A stretch of 30,273 bases of DNA, taken from positions 1 to 30,273 of the forward strand of contig DASUKQ010000149.1 of assembly GCA_036278635.1 (NCBI GenBank), written 5' to 3'. The position numbers and the translations under genes were made by a program. This document shows positions 17,105-26,207 of the stretch, piece after piece. The first letter of the stretch is position 1. Every line of letters begins with the position of its first letter. The notes under the pieces are model-generated. The model was not told the DNA's origin, searched no databases, and saw only the letters and a program-made list of their open reading frames with translations. The DNA comes from 66-474 sp036278635. Lineage in GTDB: Bacteria; Pseudomonadota; Gammaproteobacteria; Xanthomonadales; Rhodanobacteraceae.

Positions 17105-18463
17105 TCAACCTCCATGCCGGGCACCCCTGGCCTCCCCGTCGCTGCGCGGCTCCGGCAACGCGATGTCGGGGGGCTGCGCCGCGGGGAAATGCGCAACGGC
17201 GGTGGTGCCCTTGCCGAGCGCGCTTTCCAGTTCCACCTCCCACCCGTAACGGTCGGCGATGCGGCGCACGATCGCGAGGCCGATACCGTGGCCCTTGTCG
17301 CCGGTGCGGCTGCCGCGGTAGAAGGTCTGGAAGGCGCGTTCCAGGTCCTCCTCGCTCATGCCGGAACCGGTATCGGCCACCCGCACCTTGTCCGGTTCCA
17401 CCTCGACCGTGACACTGCCCTGTTCGGTGTACAGGCAGGCGTTGCGGATGAGGTTTCCGACCATCACCGCGAACACGCGCGGTGGCGCGTGCAGGGCGAA
17501 ACGCGCGTGTTCCACCAGCTTGAGTTCGACCGGTTTTCCGAACAGCAATTCGCGGTAGCGCGCGACTTCCGCCGCGACCACGTCGTTGGCAAGGAAGTCC
17601 TCCTCGCGCAAACCGGTATCCGACTCGCGCGCCAGCACCAGGAAGGTCTCGATCAGCGCTTCCATTTCCCGGACCGAGCGGCGGATCCGCGCCAGCGAGC
17701 GCTGCGCGAATGGGCTCATGTCTTCGTCGGCGAGCACGTCGACCGCGACCTTCATCACCGTCAAGGGCGTACGCAGCTCGTGGCTGGCATCGCGCGTGAA
17801 ATTGCGCTCACGCTCGACGAAAGCCTCCAGCCGGTTCGCAAAGTTGTAGAGGGCGGCAACCAGGACCTCCACATCGCTGTCCGACGCGGCGGGCAGATTA
17901 TGGGGCGCCAGTGCCTCGGGCTCGGGATGATCGGGATTCCAGCGCCTCACCACCCTCGCCAGCGCGACCACCGGGGACAGCGCCTTGCGCGACGCGCGGT
18001 AGGTCAGCCAGGTCGCGAAATAGATGATCAGCACCACGAGAACGACGGGGATGAGGCCGAACAGCATCACCACCCGGTTCGGACGGTCGTTGTTGAACAC
18101 CAGGTACAGCCTCCCGCGGGCACCGTCCGAGACCAGCACAGTCCCCTCCGTGCCGTCGGGTTGCCGAATCTGGTGATAGCCCGGATCCAGTCCGCGCAGA
18201 TCCTGCGGGAGCGCCGCGTCGGTTTGCCCCGACGCACGCAGGAACCCGCGGATCAACCAGGTGTCCGGCAACGCGGCATCCGGGTCGCGCGCCAGCTGCC
18301 CGCGGTAATACAACGCCTCGCGCTCAAGCTCCTGGCGGGCGATCGCCTGGCGGCTCGAGTTGGCAGCGGCATACACGCCGAGCGCGGTGACGACGCTGAT
18401 CGCCGCCACCAGCAGCGAGAACATCACCCAGAAGCGGTGACCGATGCTGGCATAGGTTGCCAT
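17105..18463 (-). CDS. Two-component sensor histidine kinase
   Basis: 452 aa. Membrane helices at about 11-33 and 131-153 bracket a periplasmic sensor of about 95 residues; a HAMP-like linker follows. The dimerisation/phosphoacceptor motif is FTRDASHELRTPLT with His228, followed by the N box (NLIRNACLYT) and the ATP-binding glycine boxes VADTGSGM and GHGIGLAIV. It should autophosphorylate on His228 and pass phosphate to the OmpR-type regulator whose gene precedes it on the same strand after 145 bp. The gap has no recognised element, though TAGGCT 6 nt before the ATG could be a -10 for a leaderless message. The sensor domain gives no clue to the signal. Confidence 0.93.
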   Translation of the reverse strand: MATYASIGHRFWVMFSLLVAAISVVTALGVYAAANSSRQAIARQELEREALYYRGQLARDPDAALPDTWLIRGFLRASGQTDAALPQDLRGLDPGYHQIRQPDGTEGTVLVSDGARGRLYLVFNNDRPNRVVMLFGLIPVVLVVLIIYFATWLTYRASRKALSPVVALARVVRRWNPDHPEPEALAPHNLPAASDSDVEVLVAALYNFANRLEAFVERERNFTRDASHELRTPLTVMKVAVDVLADEDMSPFAQRSLARIRRSVREMEALIETFLVLARESDTGLREEDFLANDVVAAEVARYRELLFGKPVELKLVEHARFALHAPPRVFAVMVGNLIRNACLYTEQGSVTVEVEPDKVRVADTGSGMSEEDLERAFQTFYRGSRTGDKGHGIGLAIVRRIADRYGWEVELESALGKGTTAVAHFPAAQPPDIALPEPRSDGEARGARHGG

Positions 18464-18608
18464 GCCGATAGCCTACCCCGAGTGATGCTTGTTGCGCGAC
18501 ATCGGCGGCCTGCCGGCGGCCCGCAAACATTCCGGCAATCCCGGATGGGTCGACGGCATCGCGCCGCGGGGAACCGGCCTCGGAGGACAAGCTACCGGGA
18601 GATCGCAA

Positions 18609-19340
18609 CTATCCGCGACTGGCCACGGCTTCGGCGTCCAGGTCCGCGATCCGGTAACCGGCGCTGTGGATGGTATGCAGCAACGGACGCACGTAGGGTT
18701 TGTCAACCACGCGGCGCAGGTTGTACAGGTGCGAACGCAAGGTGTCGGAATCGGGCAGCGTGTCGCCCCAGATCTCGCGCTCGATGTCGTGGCGCGAGAC
18801 CACCCGCGGCGATTCGCGCATCAGGATCGTGAGCAGCTTCAGGCCGATCGGCGATACCTGCAATTCCTCGCCGTCACGGACGATCCTCAACGTCGCGGTG
18901 TCCAGGGTCAGGTCGCCGACCTGGTAGACCTCGCTGGAAACCTGCCGCCGCTCGCGCCGGATCAATGCGCGGATGCGCGCCTCCAGTTCCCGTGCCTCGA
19001 AGGGCTTGACCAGATAGTCGTCGGCCCCGGCGTCGAGCCCGATCAGCTTGTCCTCGAGCGTGTCGCGTGCGGTGAGCATCAGCACCGGCGTGGACTTCTT
19101 GGCGTCGCCGCGCAGCTTGCGGCACACTTCGAGCCCATCCATCCCGGGCAGCATCAGATCCAGCACGATGACGTCGTAGCTGTTCGTGATCGCCAGATGC
19201 AGGCCGCTGACGCCGTCGCCCGCGAAATCCACCGAATAGCCGCGTCGCTCGAGGAACTCGCCCACCATCTCGGCAATGCCGTTGTTGTCCTCGACCAGCA
19301 GGATCAGCCCCGACTGTTTTTCGTTTTCGACCTCGGCCAT
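18609..19340 (-). CDS. OmpR/PhoB-family response regulator
   Basis: 243 aa from the ATG at 19340, chosen for the GGGGGAGG 6 nt upstream; an extended frame to 19457 has no such site. Receiver domain: acidic pair in LLVEDNN, phosphoacceptor Asp61 (VIVLDLMLPGMDG), Thr90 and Lys112 (LVKPF). The C-terminal winged helix is of the OmpR type (GDLTLDTATLRIVRDGEELQVSPIGLKLLTILM, DSDTLRSHLYNLRRVVDKPY, IHSAGYRIA). Its partner kinase lies directly downstream, and the secreted repeat protein gene lies upstream on the same strand. GGGCACA boxes cluster 50-118 bp upstream of its start and recur upstream of the repeat protein, suggesting autoregulation and a shared regulon. Confidence 0.95.
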   Translation of the reverse strand: MAEVENEKQSGLILLVEDNNGIAEMVGEFLERRGYSVDFAGDGVSGLHLAITNSYDVIVLDLMLPGMDGLEVCRKLRGDAKKSTPVLMLTARDTLEDKLIGLDAGADDYLVKPFEARELEARIRALIRRERRQVSSEVYQVGDLTLDTATLRIVRDGEELQVSPIGLKLLTILMRESPRVVSRHDIEREIWGDTLPDSDTLRSHLYNLRRVVDKPYVRPLLHTIHSAGYRIADLDAEAVASRG

Positions 19341-19389
19341 CGGTGCCTCCCCCCGTATGGAAAGCATGCGGAATGCACGGCGTGCGCCT

Positions 19390-19458
19390 GGGCACACACG
19401 CGGCAATGTGCCCGTGCGCGGGTGATTGTTGCGTGAACGCGCGATGGGCCCGGGCACA
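19390..19458. promoter_or_regulatory. Cluster of GGGCACA boxes upstream of the response regulator
   Basis: GGGCACA occurs at 19390-19396 (+), as its complement TGTGCCC at 19407-19413, and again at 19452-19458 (+). The first two make an inverted repeat with a 10-nt gap, and the third is part of CCGGGC-ACAT-GCCCGG. A fourth copy (20554-20560, -) stands upstream of the repeat-protein gene. They may bind the response regulator; this is inferred from position only. Confidence 0.35.
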
Positions 19459-19486
19459 TGCCCGGCCGCTAGTTTCGCGGCCTTTG

Positions 19487-19513
19487 CGTCCCGCCGCGCT
19501 GCGCGACGGGACG
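19487..19513 (-). terminator. Stem-loop after the repeat-protein gene
   Basis: CGTCCCG pairs with CGGGACG, then one mismatch, then CGCG with CGCG around a 3-nt loop. It lies 10 nt after the stop of the GIN-type gene. No T-tract follows on the minus strand, so termination is plausible but not certain. Confidence 0.4.
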
Positions 19514-19523
19514 AACCGCGGGA

Positions 19524-20483
19524 TCAATCGTCGTTGCGCGGAACGCTGACCTTGCCCTTGACACCGCGATGCCGGACATCGCCGCTTCCCACCGCGCCGA
19601 TGCTCAGGTCGCCGCCGACCCCATCGGCATCGAAATCACCCGAGCCGATGTTGTCCACGCGCACGTTGCCGCCGGCCCGCTCGATGTCCACGTCGCCTGA
19701 CGCCACCGACCTGATAGACACCTCGCCCTTGACATTGCGCACGTCGAAATCGCCCGAGCTGACGCTGCCGACCGTCAAACTGCCACCGATGCCGGACAGC
19801 TTCGCGTCTCCGGACGAAATCGACCCGATCGACACGTTCCCCTTGACGTTGCGCAGACCGAGATCGCCCGAACCGACGGAGCCGACACGCGCGTCGCCGT
19901 TCACGCCGTCGACGTCCACGTCGCCGGAGCCCACGCTGGACAGGTTCAGGCTGCCCACATGGCTTGACTCGACGTCGCCCGACCCCACGCTCAGGCCGAA
20001 TTCGCCGGCCACCCCGTCGACCTTCAGATCACCGGAGCCGAGCGTGGCGTCCAGCGCGGCGAGACTGCCGGCACTGGCATCGCCCGAACCCTGCTTCAGC
20101 TTGACGGCGAGCGACTGCGGGACCCGCACGTCCAGCTTCAGGTAGGCGTACGAGCCGCCGAAAAAGGACAGGACGATGCCGTGCTCCCCACTGTCCGCCG
20201 TGATGCTGGCGGTATCGCCGTGACGCGCCGTTTCGACTTTCACGTCCTTCAGCCATGCCTCGTTCGAGGCGCAGGCGGTGCCGCGCACGGTGATTTTCGT
20301 CAAACCCCGTTCACCCCGGATGGAGAGGTCGCTGCGGCCGAGGTCGACCTCGAGCGACTTCAGCCCGGTCGCATCGAGTTCGGCATTGCGCGGCGCGCTG
20401 TAACGACATTGTTCGGCGGCGCCTGCGGCGAATGCCACCGCCAGCAACGACGCGCCTGCGAGCAACGGAATGGATTTATGCAT
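19524..20483 (-). CDS. Secreted GIN/DUF4097-type beta-solenoid repeat protein
   Basis: 319 aa; AGGAGAG 6 nt before the ATG. Signal peptide HKSIPLLAGASLLAVAFAAGAA. After an about 110-residue N-terminal part with two cysteines (EQCRYS; TACASNE), the protein consists of about ten tandem units of 17-19 residues with the pattern [G/S/A]SGD, five residues, V/I, x, G, then alternating hydrophobics (for example GSGDVDVDGVNGDARVGSV). Such units form right-handed beta-solenoids in the putative auto-transporter adhesin head GIN domain (DUF2807) and DUF4097 proteins. There is no membrane anchor or sorting signal, so a periplasmic or secreted place is likely. The function is unknown. It is followed by the response regulator gene 184 bp downstream, possibly its controller. 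Confidence 0.88.
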   Translation of the reverse strand: MHKSIPLLAGASLLAVAFAAGAAEQCRYSAPRNAELDATGLKSLEVDLGRSDLSIRGERGLTKITVRGTACASNEAWLKDVKVETARHGDTASITADSGEHGIVLSFFGGSYAYLKLDVRVPQSLAVKLKQGSGDASAGSLAALDATLGSGDLKVDGVAGEFGLSVGSGDVESSHVGSLNLSSVGSGDVDVDGVNGDARVGSVGSGDLGLRNVKGNVSIGSISSGDAKLSGIGGSLTVGSVSSGDFDVRNVKGEVSIRSVASGDVDIERAGGNVRVDNIGSGDFDADGVGGDLSIGAVGSGDVRHRGVKGKVSVPRNDD

Positions 20484-20524
20484 GGCAACTCTCCTGCATC
20501 ACCGCGTCGCGGTGGGATGTCCGC

Positions 20525-20560
20525 AGGATAACCGCTGCCGTCGCCGCCGCCCATGTGCCC
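20525..20560 (-). promoter_or_regulatory. Candidate promoter with GGGCACA box for the repeat-protein gene
   Basis: On the minus strand TATCCT (20530-20525) is a possible -10, about 42 nt before the start codon. The box GGGCACA (20560-20554) lies at the upstream edge of where the -35 should be; the -35 itself (TGGGCG) is poor. A weak -35 with an adjacent box is the layout of an activator-dependent promoter. Confidence 0.3.
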
Positions 20561-20681
20561 AAAGTCGGCGTGACTTGCGGCAGGGGGAAGCATCCTCAAC
20601 TCCCGCCGGCCCCGCTGCAGCGTCCACGTTTCGGTCGCCCGCAGCCGCGAACCGACGGCCGCCGCAGCCTTGCACCAGTTG

Positions 20682-21574
<893 letters not shown>

Positions 21575-21578
<4 letters not shown>

Positions 21579-22381
21579 CCGCGCAGTCCGAGCCTGGCCA
21601 ACCAGTCCACCGAGGTGTCACCGATGGTGATGAATTCGGGATTGAGCAGCGATTCCTTGGTGTTGTAGCGGATCGGATCGCCGTGCAGGTCGAGCACGGC
21701 GCCCCCAGCCTGTTCGACCACGCACTGCGCCGCCGCGGTATCCCATTCCGAAGTCGGCCCCAATCGCAGGTAGAGATCGGCGTCCCCGCGCGCGACCATG
21801 CAGAATTTGATCGACGAGCCCACCGAAACCAGGCGATGGTCCCCCAACCCCGCCAGCATCGCGGTCTGGCGCTCGTTGCCGTGGGACCGGCTGCCGGCGA
21901 TGACCGGGATCGCCGTGGGCGCACGCGTGGCGATCGGCTGCGGCAACGCACCCGGCGCCGATTCCAGGAACGCGCCCTCGCCCACCACGCCGTAATAAAG
22001 CTCGCCGGCCACCGGCAACAGCACGACGCCCAGCACCGGCGCGTGGTTTTCGATCAACGCGATGTTGACCGTGAACTCGCCATTGCGCTTGACGAACTCA
22101 CGGGTACCATCCAGCGGATCGACCAGCCAGTAGCGCTCCCAGTTGCGCCGCACGCTCCAGTCGACGCCGGCCGATTCCTCCGACAGCACCGGGATGTCCG
22201 GCGTCAGTTCGCGCAACCCGGCGACGATGATGCGATGCGACGCCATGTCCGCGGCCGTCAACGGCGAATCATCCGCCTTGTGTTCGACCGCGAAACTGCC
22301 GGCGTACACGTCCAGGATCGCGGCGCCCGCATTGCGCGCAAGGATGCAACTTTGGTGCATGATCCTGTCCAGGGCACTCAT
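21575..22381 (-). CDS. cysQ: 3'(2'),5'-bisphosphate nucleotidase
   Basis: 268 aa from the ATG at 22381. Inositol-monophosphatase fold with the metal-binding motifs in order: SEESAG, DPLDGTREF and, towards the C-terminus, WDTAAAQCVVEQAGG. CysQ removes the 3' phosphate from pAp (and PAPS), the by-product of sulfate assimilation and of acyl-carrier-protein turnover. The start is fixed by an ATGA overlap with the stop of the Nudix gene upstream; the open frame to 22495 lies inside that gene. Its own stop overlaps the mazG start. The three genes form a tight operon for nucleotide clean-up. Confidence 0.95.
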
Positions 22382-22938
22382 GCGGGGCGGAACCTCCCTG
22401 CCAGATACTCGCGCGCGACGAACAGCGCCGCGATGGACCGCCCTTCCGAGACATCGTCGCGCGCCAGCAACACGTGCAGGTCGGAAAGTTTCCACGGGAC
22501 GACTTCCAGCGGCTCCGGCTCGTCGCCCGGGAGACGCGCCGGATAAAGATCCTGCGCAAGGACGACCTGGGCCTTGTGGGTCATGTAGGCCGGCAGCAGG
22601 GACAGCGTCATCAACGGCGTGAGCTTGCGTGCGCCGAATCCGACCTCCTCCTGCAACTCGCGGTTGGCGGCCTGCAGGGCGGTCTCGCCGCGATCGATCC
22701 GCCCTTTCGGGACGCCGAGTTCGTAACGATCGAGGCCGGCGCCGTACTCCCTGATCAACAGCACCGTATGGGCATCTTGCATCGGCACGATGAAGACCGC
22801 ACCCGTGCCGGAGGCGGTGAGCCGCTCGAACGTCCGCCGCGCGCCGTTGGAAAACGCAAGGTCGACCTCCTCCACGCGCAGGAAGCGGCTGTCGCGCGTA
22901 TCACGTCGGGCAAGGATCTCGGGAGGCGAAGGCATCAC
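22378..22938 (-). CDS. nudE: Nudix hydrolase, ADP compounds hydrolase NudE
   Basis: 186 aa. Nudix box at about 79-101 (GRIDRGETALQAANRELQEEVG), preceded by RYELGVPKGRI and followed by LSLLPAYMTHKAQVVLAQDL, as in NudE, which splits ADP-ribose, Ap3A and NADH to AMP products. First gene of the nudE-cysQ-mazG operon, overlapping cysQ by 4 nt. The frame allows GTG at 22938, but ATG at 22935 is likelier: a -10 (TACAAT) ends 7 nt before it, which would give a leaderless message. Confidence 0.9.
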   Translation of the reverse strand: MMPSPPEILARRDTRDSRFLRVEEVDLAFSNGARRTFERLTASGTGAVFIVPMQDAHTVLLIREYGAGLDRYELGVPKGRIDRGETALQAANRELQEEVGFGARKLTPLMTLSLLPAYMTHKAQVVLAQDLYPARLPGDEPEPLEVVPWKLSDLHVLLARDDVSEGRSIAALFVAREYLAGRFRPA

Positions 22939-22941
22939 AGC

Positions 22942-22947
22942 ATTGTA
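22942..22947 (-). promoter_or_regulatory. Candidate -10 for nudE (leaderless)
   Basis: TACAAT on the minus strand, 5 of 6 to consensus. Transcription from 6-7 nt downstream would begin on or next to the A of the ATG at 22935. No clear -35 is seen at 16-18 nt. Confidence 0.4.
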
Positions 22948-23004
22948 ACCGTACGTCGAAGCCGCATGACTGATGCGCCTGGCAACGAGCGCACGCTCTC
23001 CCGC

Positions 23005-23913
23005 CTACAAGCTCGATGCGGGAGAAGGAACCGAAGCGGCCGATGCAGGCTTCGCAGCGCTCGACGCCGATTTCGGCAATGGCACCTTCTTGCCGGTCAG
23101 CGTTTCGGGGGGCGGCATCGACAGGCGGATGTCATCGTCATTTTTCGGCGCAGGTGGCGGCACGCTGCCACAACCGAGCAGCAATATCAGCGGAGACACC
23201 ACGCATTGCACCTGGCGGCCGCCCTGGGAATGGAAGGTCTTCTTCACGGTGGTCGCATCGACCGCCTTGTCGAATGCGCGGCCCACGGTCTTGGCGCCGA
23301 GGCTTTCATTGGCCGGCGCCCAGTCCTTGTTGAACGGGGTCGGCTCGTAGGGAACGGGCGACTTGCCGCTGTAGATTCGCGAACCTTTTATTCCAGGCGT
23401 GCTGTAGGCCGGCGCAGGCGTCGACTTCTGCGAGGAATCCGGGGGCAAGCGGATCTGGCCCTGGGGACCGTACAGATCCAGCGGCGGCCCCTCGACGCCT
23501 TCGAGCGTCGCGCTCATCGCGCCTTTCGCGGGAGGCTCGCGGTGCAGGAGCCGCGGTGGCGCACCGGATGAAGGCTGTCCCGGCAACGGCGGTGGCGAAA
23601 CCAGAGGCGGAGGAGGAGGCAACCCGGACGCCGGTTCGATGAGGGTCACGACGAACACATCGCCCTCGCCCCGCTGGTACGGTTGCGGGCGAAGGACAAC
23701 GTAGGCCACCCAGCCGACCAGCACGTGCGTGGCGAGCACCACGCCCACCAGCAACCACGTGCGTCGGCGATCGCGTGGCGGTTTGTCGCGCTGGGTAATG
23801 CGCACATACGGCGGCGCCGCGATGTCATCGCCTGCACCCGCTGCGCCCCAACGCTGGCGGGGTTGCTGCTCCGGGATTTCCTGTCCATCGTTGCGGGGCA
23901 TGCGATCGGCCAC
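23005..23913 (-). CDS. Proline-rich single-pass membrane protein, TonB-like in layout
   Basis: 302 aa from GTG 23913 (ATG at 23901 is an alternative; neither has a good ribosome site). The N-terminal 48 residues are polar and Arg-rich, then one membrane helix (TWLLVGVVLATHVLVGWVAYVVL), then a Pro-rich periplasmic stretch (LPPPPPLVSPPPLPGQP), a segment around YSGKSPVPYEPTPFNKDWAPANESLG, a second hydrophobic patch with two cysteines nearby (VQCVVSPLILLLGCG) and an Ala/Ser/Lys/Pro tail. The order cytoplasm, anchor, Pro-rich spacer resembles TonB, but I see no TonB C-terminal domain. Not recognised beyond that. It lies divergent from the EF-G paralogue and 67 bp upstream of nudE on the same strand. 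Confidence 0.75.
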   Translation of the reverse strand: MADRMPRNDGQEIPEQQPRQRWGAAGAGDDIAAPPYVRITQRDKPPRDRRRTWLLVGVVLATHVLVGWVAYVVLRPQPYQRGEGDVFVVTLIEPASGLPPPPPLVSPPPLPGQPSSGAPPRLLHREPPAKGAMSATLEGVEGPPLDLYGPQGQIRLPPDSSQKSTPAPAYSTPGIKGSRIYSGKSPVPYEPTPFNKDWAPANESLGAKTVGRAFDKAVDATTVKKTFHSQGGRQVQCVVSPLILLLGCGSVPPPAPKNDDDIRLSMPPPETLTGKKVPLPKSASSAAKPASAASVPSPASSL

Positions 23914-24117
23914 GGTACGTCAGGTGCGCGCGGTGCAGTTTAGGGGAAGCGTTGCGAGCCCCCGTCCGCGGCGCCATCGCCGCGCAGTTTCACCCGCAGC
24001 GCCGGCGAACTGGATGTCAGACCCTGTGCACCTGTGCAGGTTCCGCAGCCGCTTGACCGCGCGGCCCGTTAGGCGCATGGTCAGCGGACCGCCGCCATCG
24101 GAAAAAGCGAGGCCTGC

Positions 24118-26169
24118 ATGACCGCTTACACGACCGGGGACATCCGCAACGTGGCCCTTGCGGGCCATGCTGGCGCCGGCAAGACCAGCCTGTTCGAAGC
24201 CCTGTTGCACCAGGGCGGCGCGATCCAGACTCCGGGCACGATCGAACGCGGCAACACGGTGTCCGATTTCGACGACCAGGAAAGGGAACGCCAGCACTCG
24301 ATTCATTCGACCATTGCATCGGTCGACAGCAGCGGGTGCCATATCAACCTTGTCGATACTGCCGGCTATGCCGATTTCCGCGGGCAGACGCTGGCCGCCC
24401 TGGCCGCGGTCGAAACCTGCGCGGTCGTGGTCAACGCCAGCAACGGCATCGAGCATGGCACGCGTCGACTGATGCACTACGCGCAGCAGCGGCGGCTTGC
24501 GCGAATGCTCGTCATCAACCGCATCGACATGGATGACAGCGACCTTGCGTCACTGGTCGCGGAGTTGCGCGAAGAATTCGGATCGGAGTGCCTTCCGGTG
24601 AACCTGCCTGCGGCTCAGGGCGAGAAAGTCGTGGATTGTTTCTTTTCGCACGACGGCGACAGCGATCTCGGTCCCGTCGCCGACGCGCACCAGCAAATCA
24701 TCGACCAGGTGGTGGAAATCAACGAGCGCCTGATGGGCCGCTATCTCGAGGACGGCGAGGACACCTTGTCGCCCGGGGACCTGCACGCCGCGTTCGAACA
24801 ATGCCTGCGCGAGGGGCATCTGGTACCGATCTGTTTCACCTCCGCGCGCACCGGCGCGGGCGTCGCGGAGTGGCTGCGGATTGCGAGGGAGCTGTTGCCT
24901 CACCCGGGCGAGGCCAATCCTCCCCCGTTCGTGAAGGGAGACGGGAAGAACGCCAAGCCCATCGAGGCCAGGCCCGATCCGGACGCGCACGTGATCGCCG
25001 ATGTATTCAAGATCATCAACGATCCCTTCGTCGGCAAGCTCGCGGTGTTCCGGGTATGGCAGGGCACCGTGAAAAAGGATTCGCAACTGTTCGTGGACGA
25101 CGGCAAGAAGCCGTTCAAGGTCGGTCACCTGCTCAGGCTCCAGGGCAAGGACCATGTCGAAATCGACCAGGCGATCCCGGGCGACATCGCGGGCGTCGCC
25201 AAGGTCGAGGAAATCCATTTCGACGCGGTGCTGCACGATTCGCACGCCGAGGATGCGATCCACCTGCGACCCCTCGACTACCCCCTGTCGATGTTCGGCC
25301 TCGCGGTCGAGCCCGCGCACAAGGGACAGGACCAGAGGCTCGCGAACGCGCTGGCCAGGCTCGCCGAGGAAGACCCGTGCCTGGAAATCGAGCACAACAA
25401 GGAATTGAACGAGACGGTGGTGCGCGGGCTGTCGGACCTGCACCTGAAGCTCACCCTGGCGCGGATGAAGGGCAAGTACGGGGTGGAGGTGATCACCCAT
25501 CCGCCGCGCATTGCCTACCGCGAAACCATCGGCGGCAAGGCCGAAGGCCACCACCGCCACAAGAAACAGACCGGCGGGGCCGGCCAGTTCGGCGAGGTGT
25601 ACCTGCGCGTCGAGCCACTGGCGCGCGGCGAGGGATTCGAGTTCCGTGATGACAGCAAGGGCGGCGTCATTCCGAACCAGTTCATCCCCGCGATCGAGAA
25701 GGGCGTGCGCCAGGTGCTCGAACACGGCGCGATAGCGGGCTACCCGATGCAGGATGTCCGCGTGGTCGTGTACGACGGCAAATACCATCCGGTCGATTCC
25801 AAGGAAGTCGCGTTCGTGTCCGCCGGCCGCAAGGCGTTCCTCGACGCGGTCACCAAGGCCAGCCCCATCGTGCTGGAACCGATCGTCAACATGGACGTCA
25901 ACGTGCCCGAGCAATACATGGGCGATGTCACCGGAGGACTGGCATCGAAACGCGCGCGCATCAACGGCACCGATGTCCTGCGCGGCGGCGTGCTGGTGGT
26001 CAAGGCGCAGGCGCCCTTGGCGGAAGTGGTCGACTACCAGACCGAACTGCGCGCGCTCACCGGCGGCGAAGGCCGCTTCGCGATGGAACTCTCGCACTAC
26101 GACCCGGTGCCGGCCCAGGTCCAGAAACAACTGACCGAAGCGTACAGGCCCAAACCCGAAGACGATTGA
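24118..26169 (+). CDS. Elongation factor G paralogue (EF-G-like translational GTPase)
   Basis: 683 aa; GCGAGG 6 nt before the ATG. GTPase domain: G1 GHAGAGKT (16-23), G3 DTAGYAD (80-86), G4 NRID (134-137) where NKxD is the rule, G5 TSA. Switch I reads DQERERQHSIHST instead of the canonical QERGITI. Then domain II (IADVFKIINDPFVGKLAVFRVWQG), domain III (SDLHLKLTLARMKGKYGVEV), domain IV (HHRHKKQTGGAGQFGEVYLRVEP) and domain V (VNMDVNVPEQYMGDVTGGLASKRARI). This is a complete EF-G fold, but it lacks the usual str-operon neighbours (rpsL, rpsG, tuf) and has divergent motifs, so it is a second EF-G-like factor and not the housekeeping fusA. Paralogues of this type are linked to stress or ribosome recycling in some bacteria; the role here is open. 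Confidence 0.9.
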   Translation: MTAYTTGDIRNVALAGHAGAGKTSLFEALLHQGGAIQTPGTIERGNTVSDFDDQERERQHSIHSTIASVDSSGCHINLVDTAGYADFRGQTLAALAAVETCAVVVNASNGIEHGTRRLMHYAQQRRLARMLVINRIDMDDSDLASLVAELREEFGSECLPVNLPAAQGEKVVDCFFSHDGDSDLGPVADAHQQIIDQVVEINERLMGRYLEDGEDTLSPGDLHAAFEQCLREGHLVPICFTSARTGAGVAEWLRIARELLPHPGEANPPPFVKGDGKNAKPIEARPDPDAHVIADVFKIINDPFVGKLAVFRVWQGTVKKDSQLFVDDGKKPFKVGHLLRLQGKDHVEIDQAIPGDIAGVAKVEEIHFDAVLHDSHAEDAIHLRPLDYPLSMFGLAVEPAHKGQDQRLANALARLAEEDPCLEIEHNKELNETVVRGLSDLHLKLTLARMKGKYGVEVITHPPRIAYRETIGGKAEGHHRHKKQTGGAGQFGEVYLRVEPLARGEGFEFRDDSKGGVIPNQFIPAIEKGVRQVLEHGAIAGYPMQDVRVVVYDGKYHPVDSKEVAFVSAGRKAFLDAVTKASPIVLEPIVNMDVNVPEQYMGDVTGGLASKRARINGTDVLRGGVLVVKAQAPLAEVVDYQTELRALTGGEGRFAMELSHYDPVPAQVQKQLTEAYRPKPEDD

Positions 26170-26207
26170 ATCCGCGTTGTCCCGCAGTCCCCACCAGGAG
26201 AACCGTC

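Noticed and set aside
17078..18832. 584-codon plus-strand frame across the kinase and regulator region
   Set aside because: Antisense to the histidine kinase, whose motifs are complete; no signals of its own.
19426..20145. Plus-strand frame with repeated SPEPT-like units
   Set aside because: It is the mirror of the SGD repeats of the secreted solenoid protein on the other strand.
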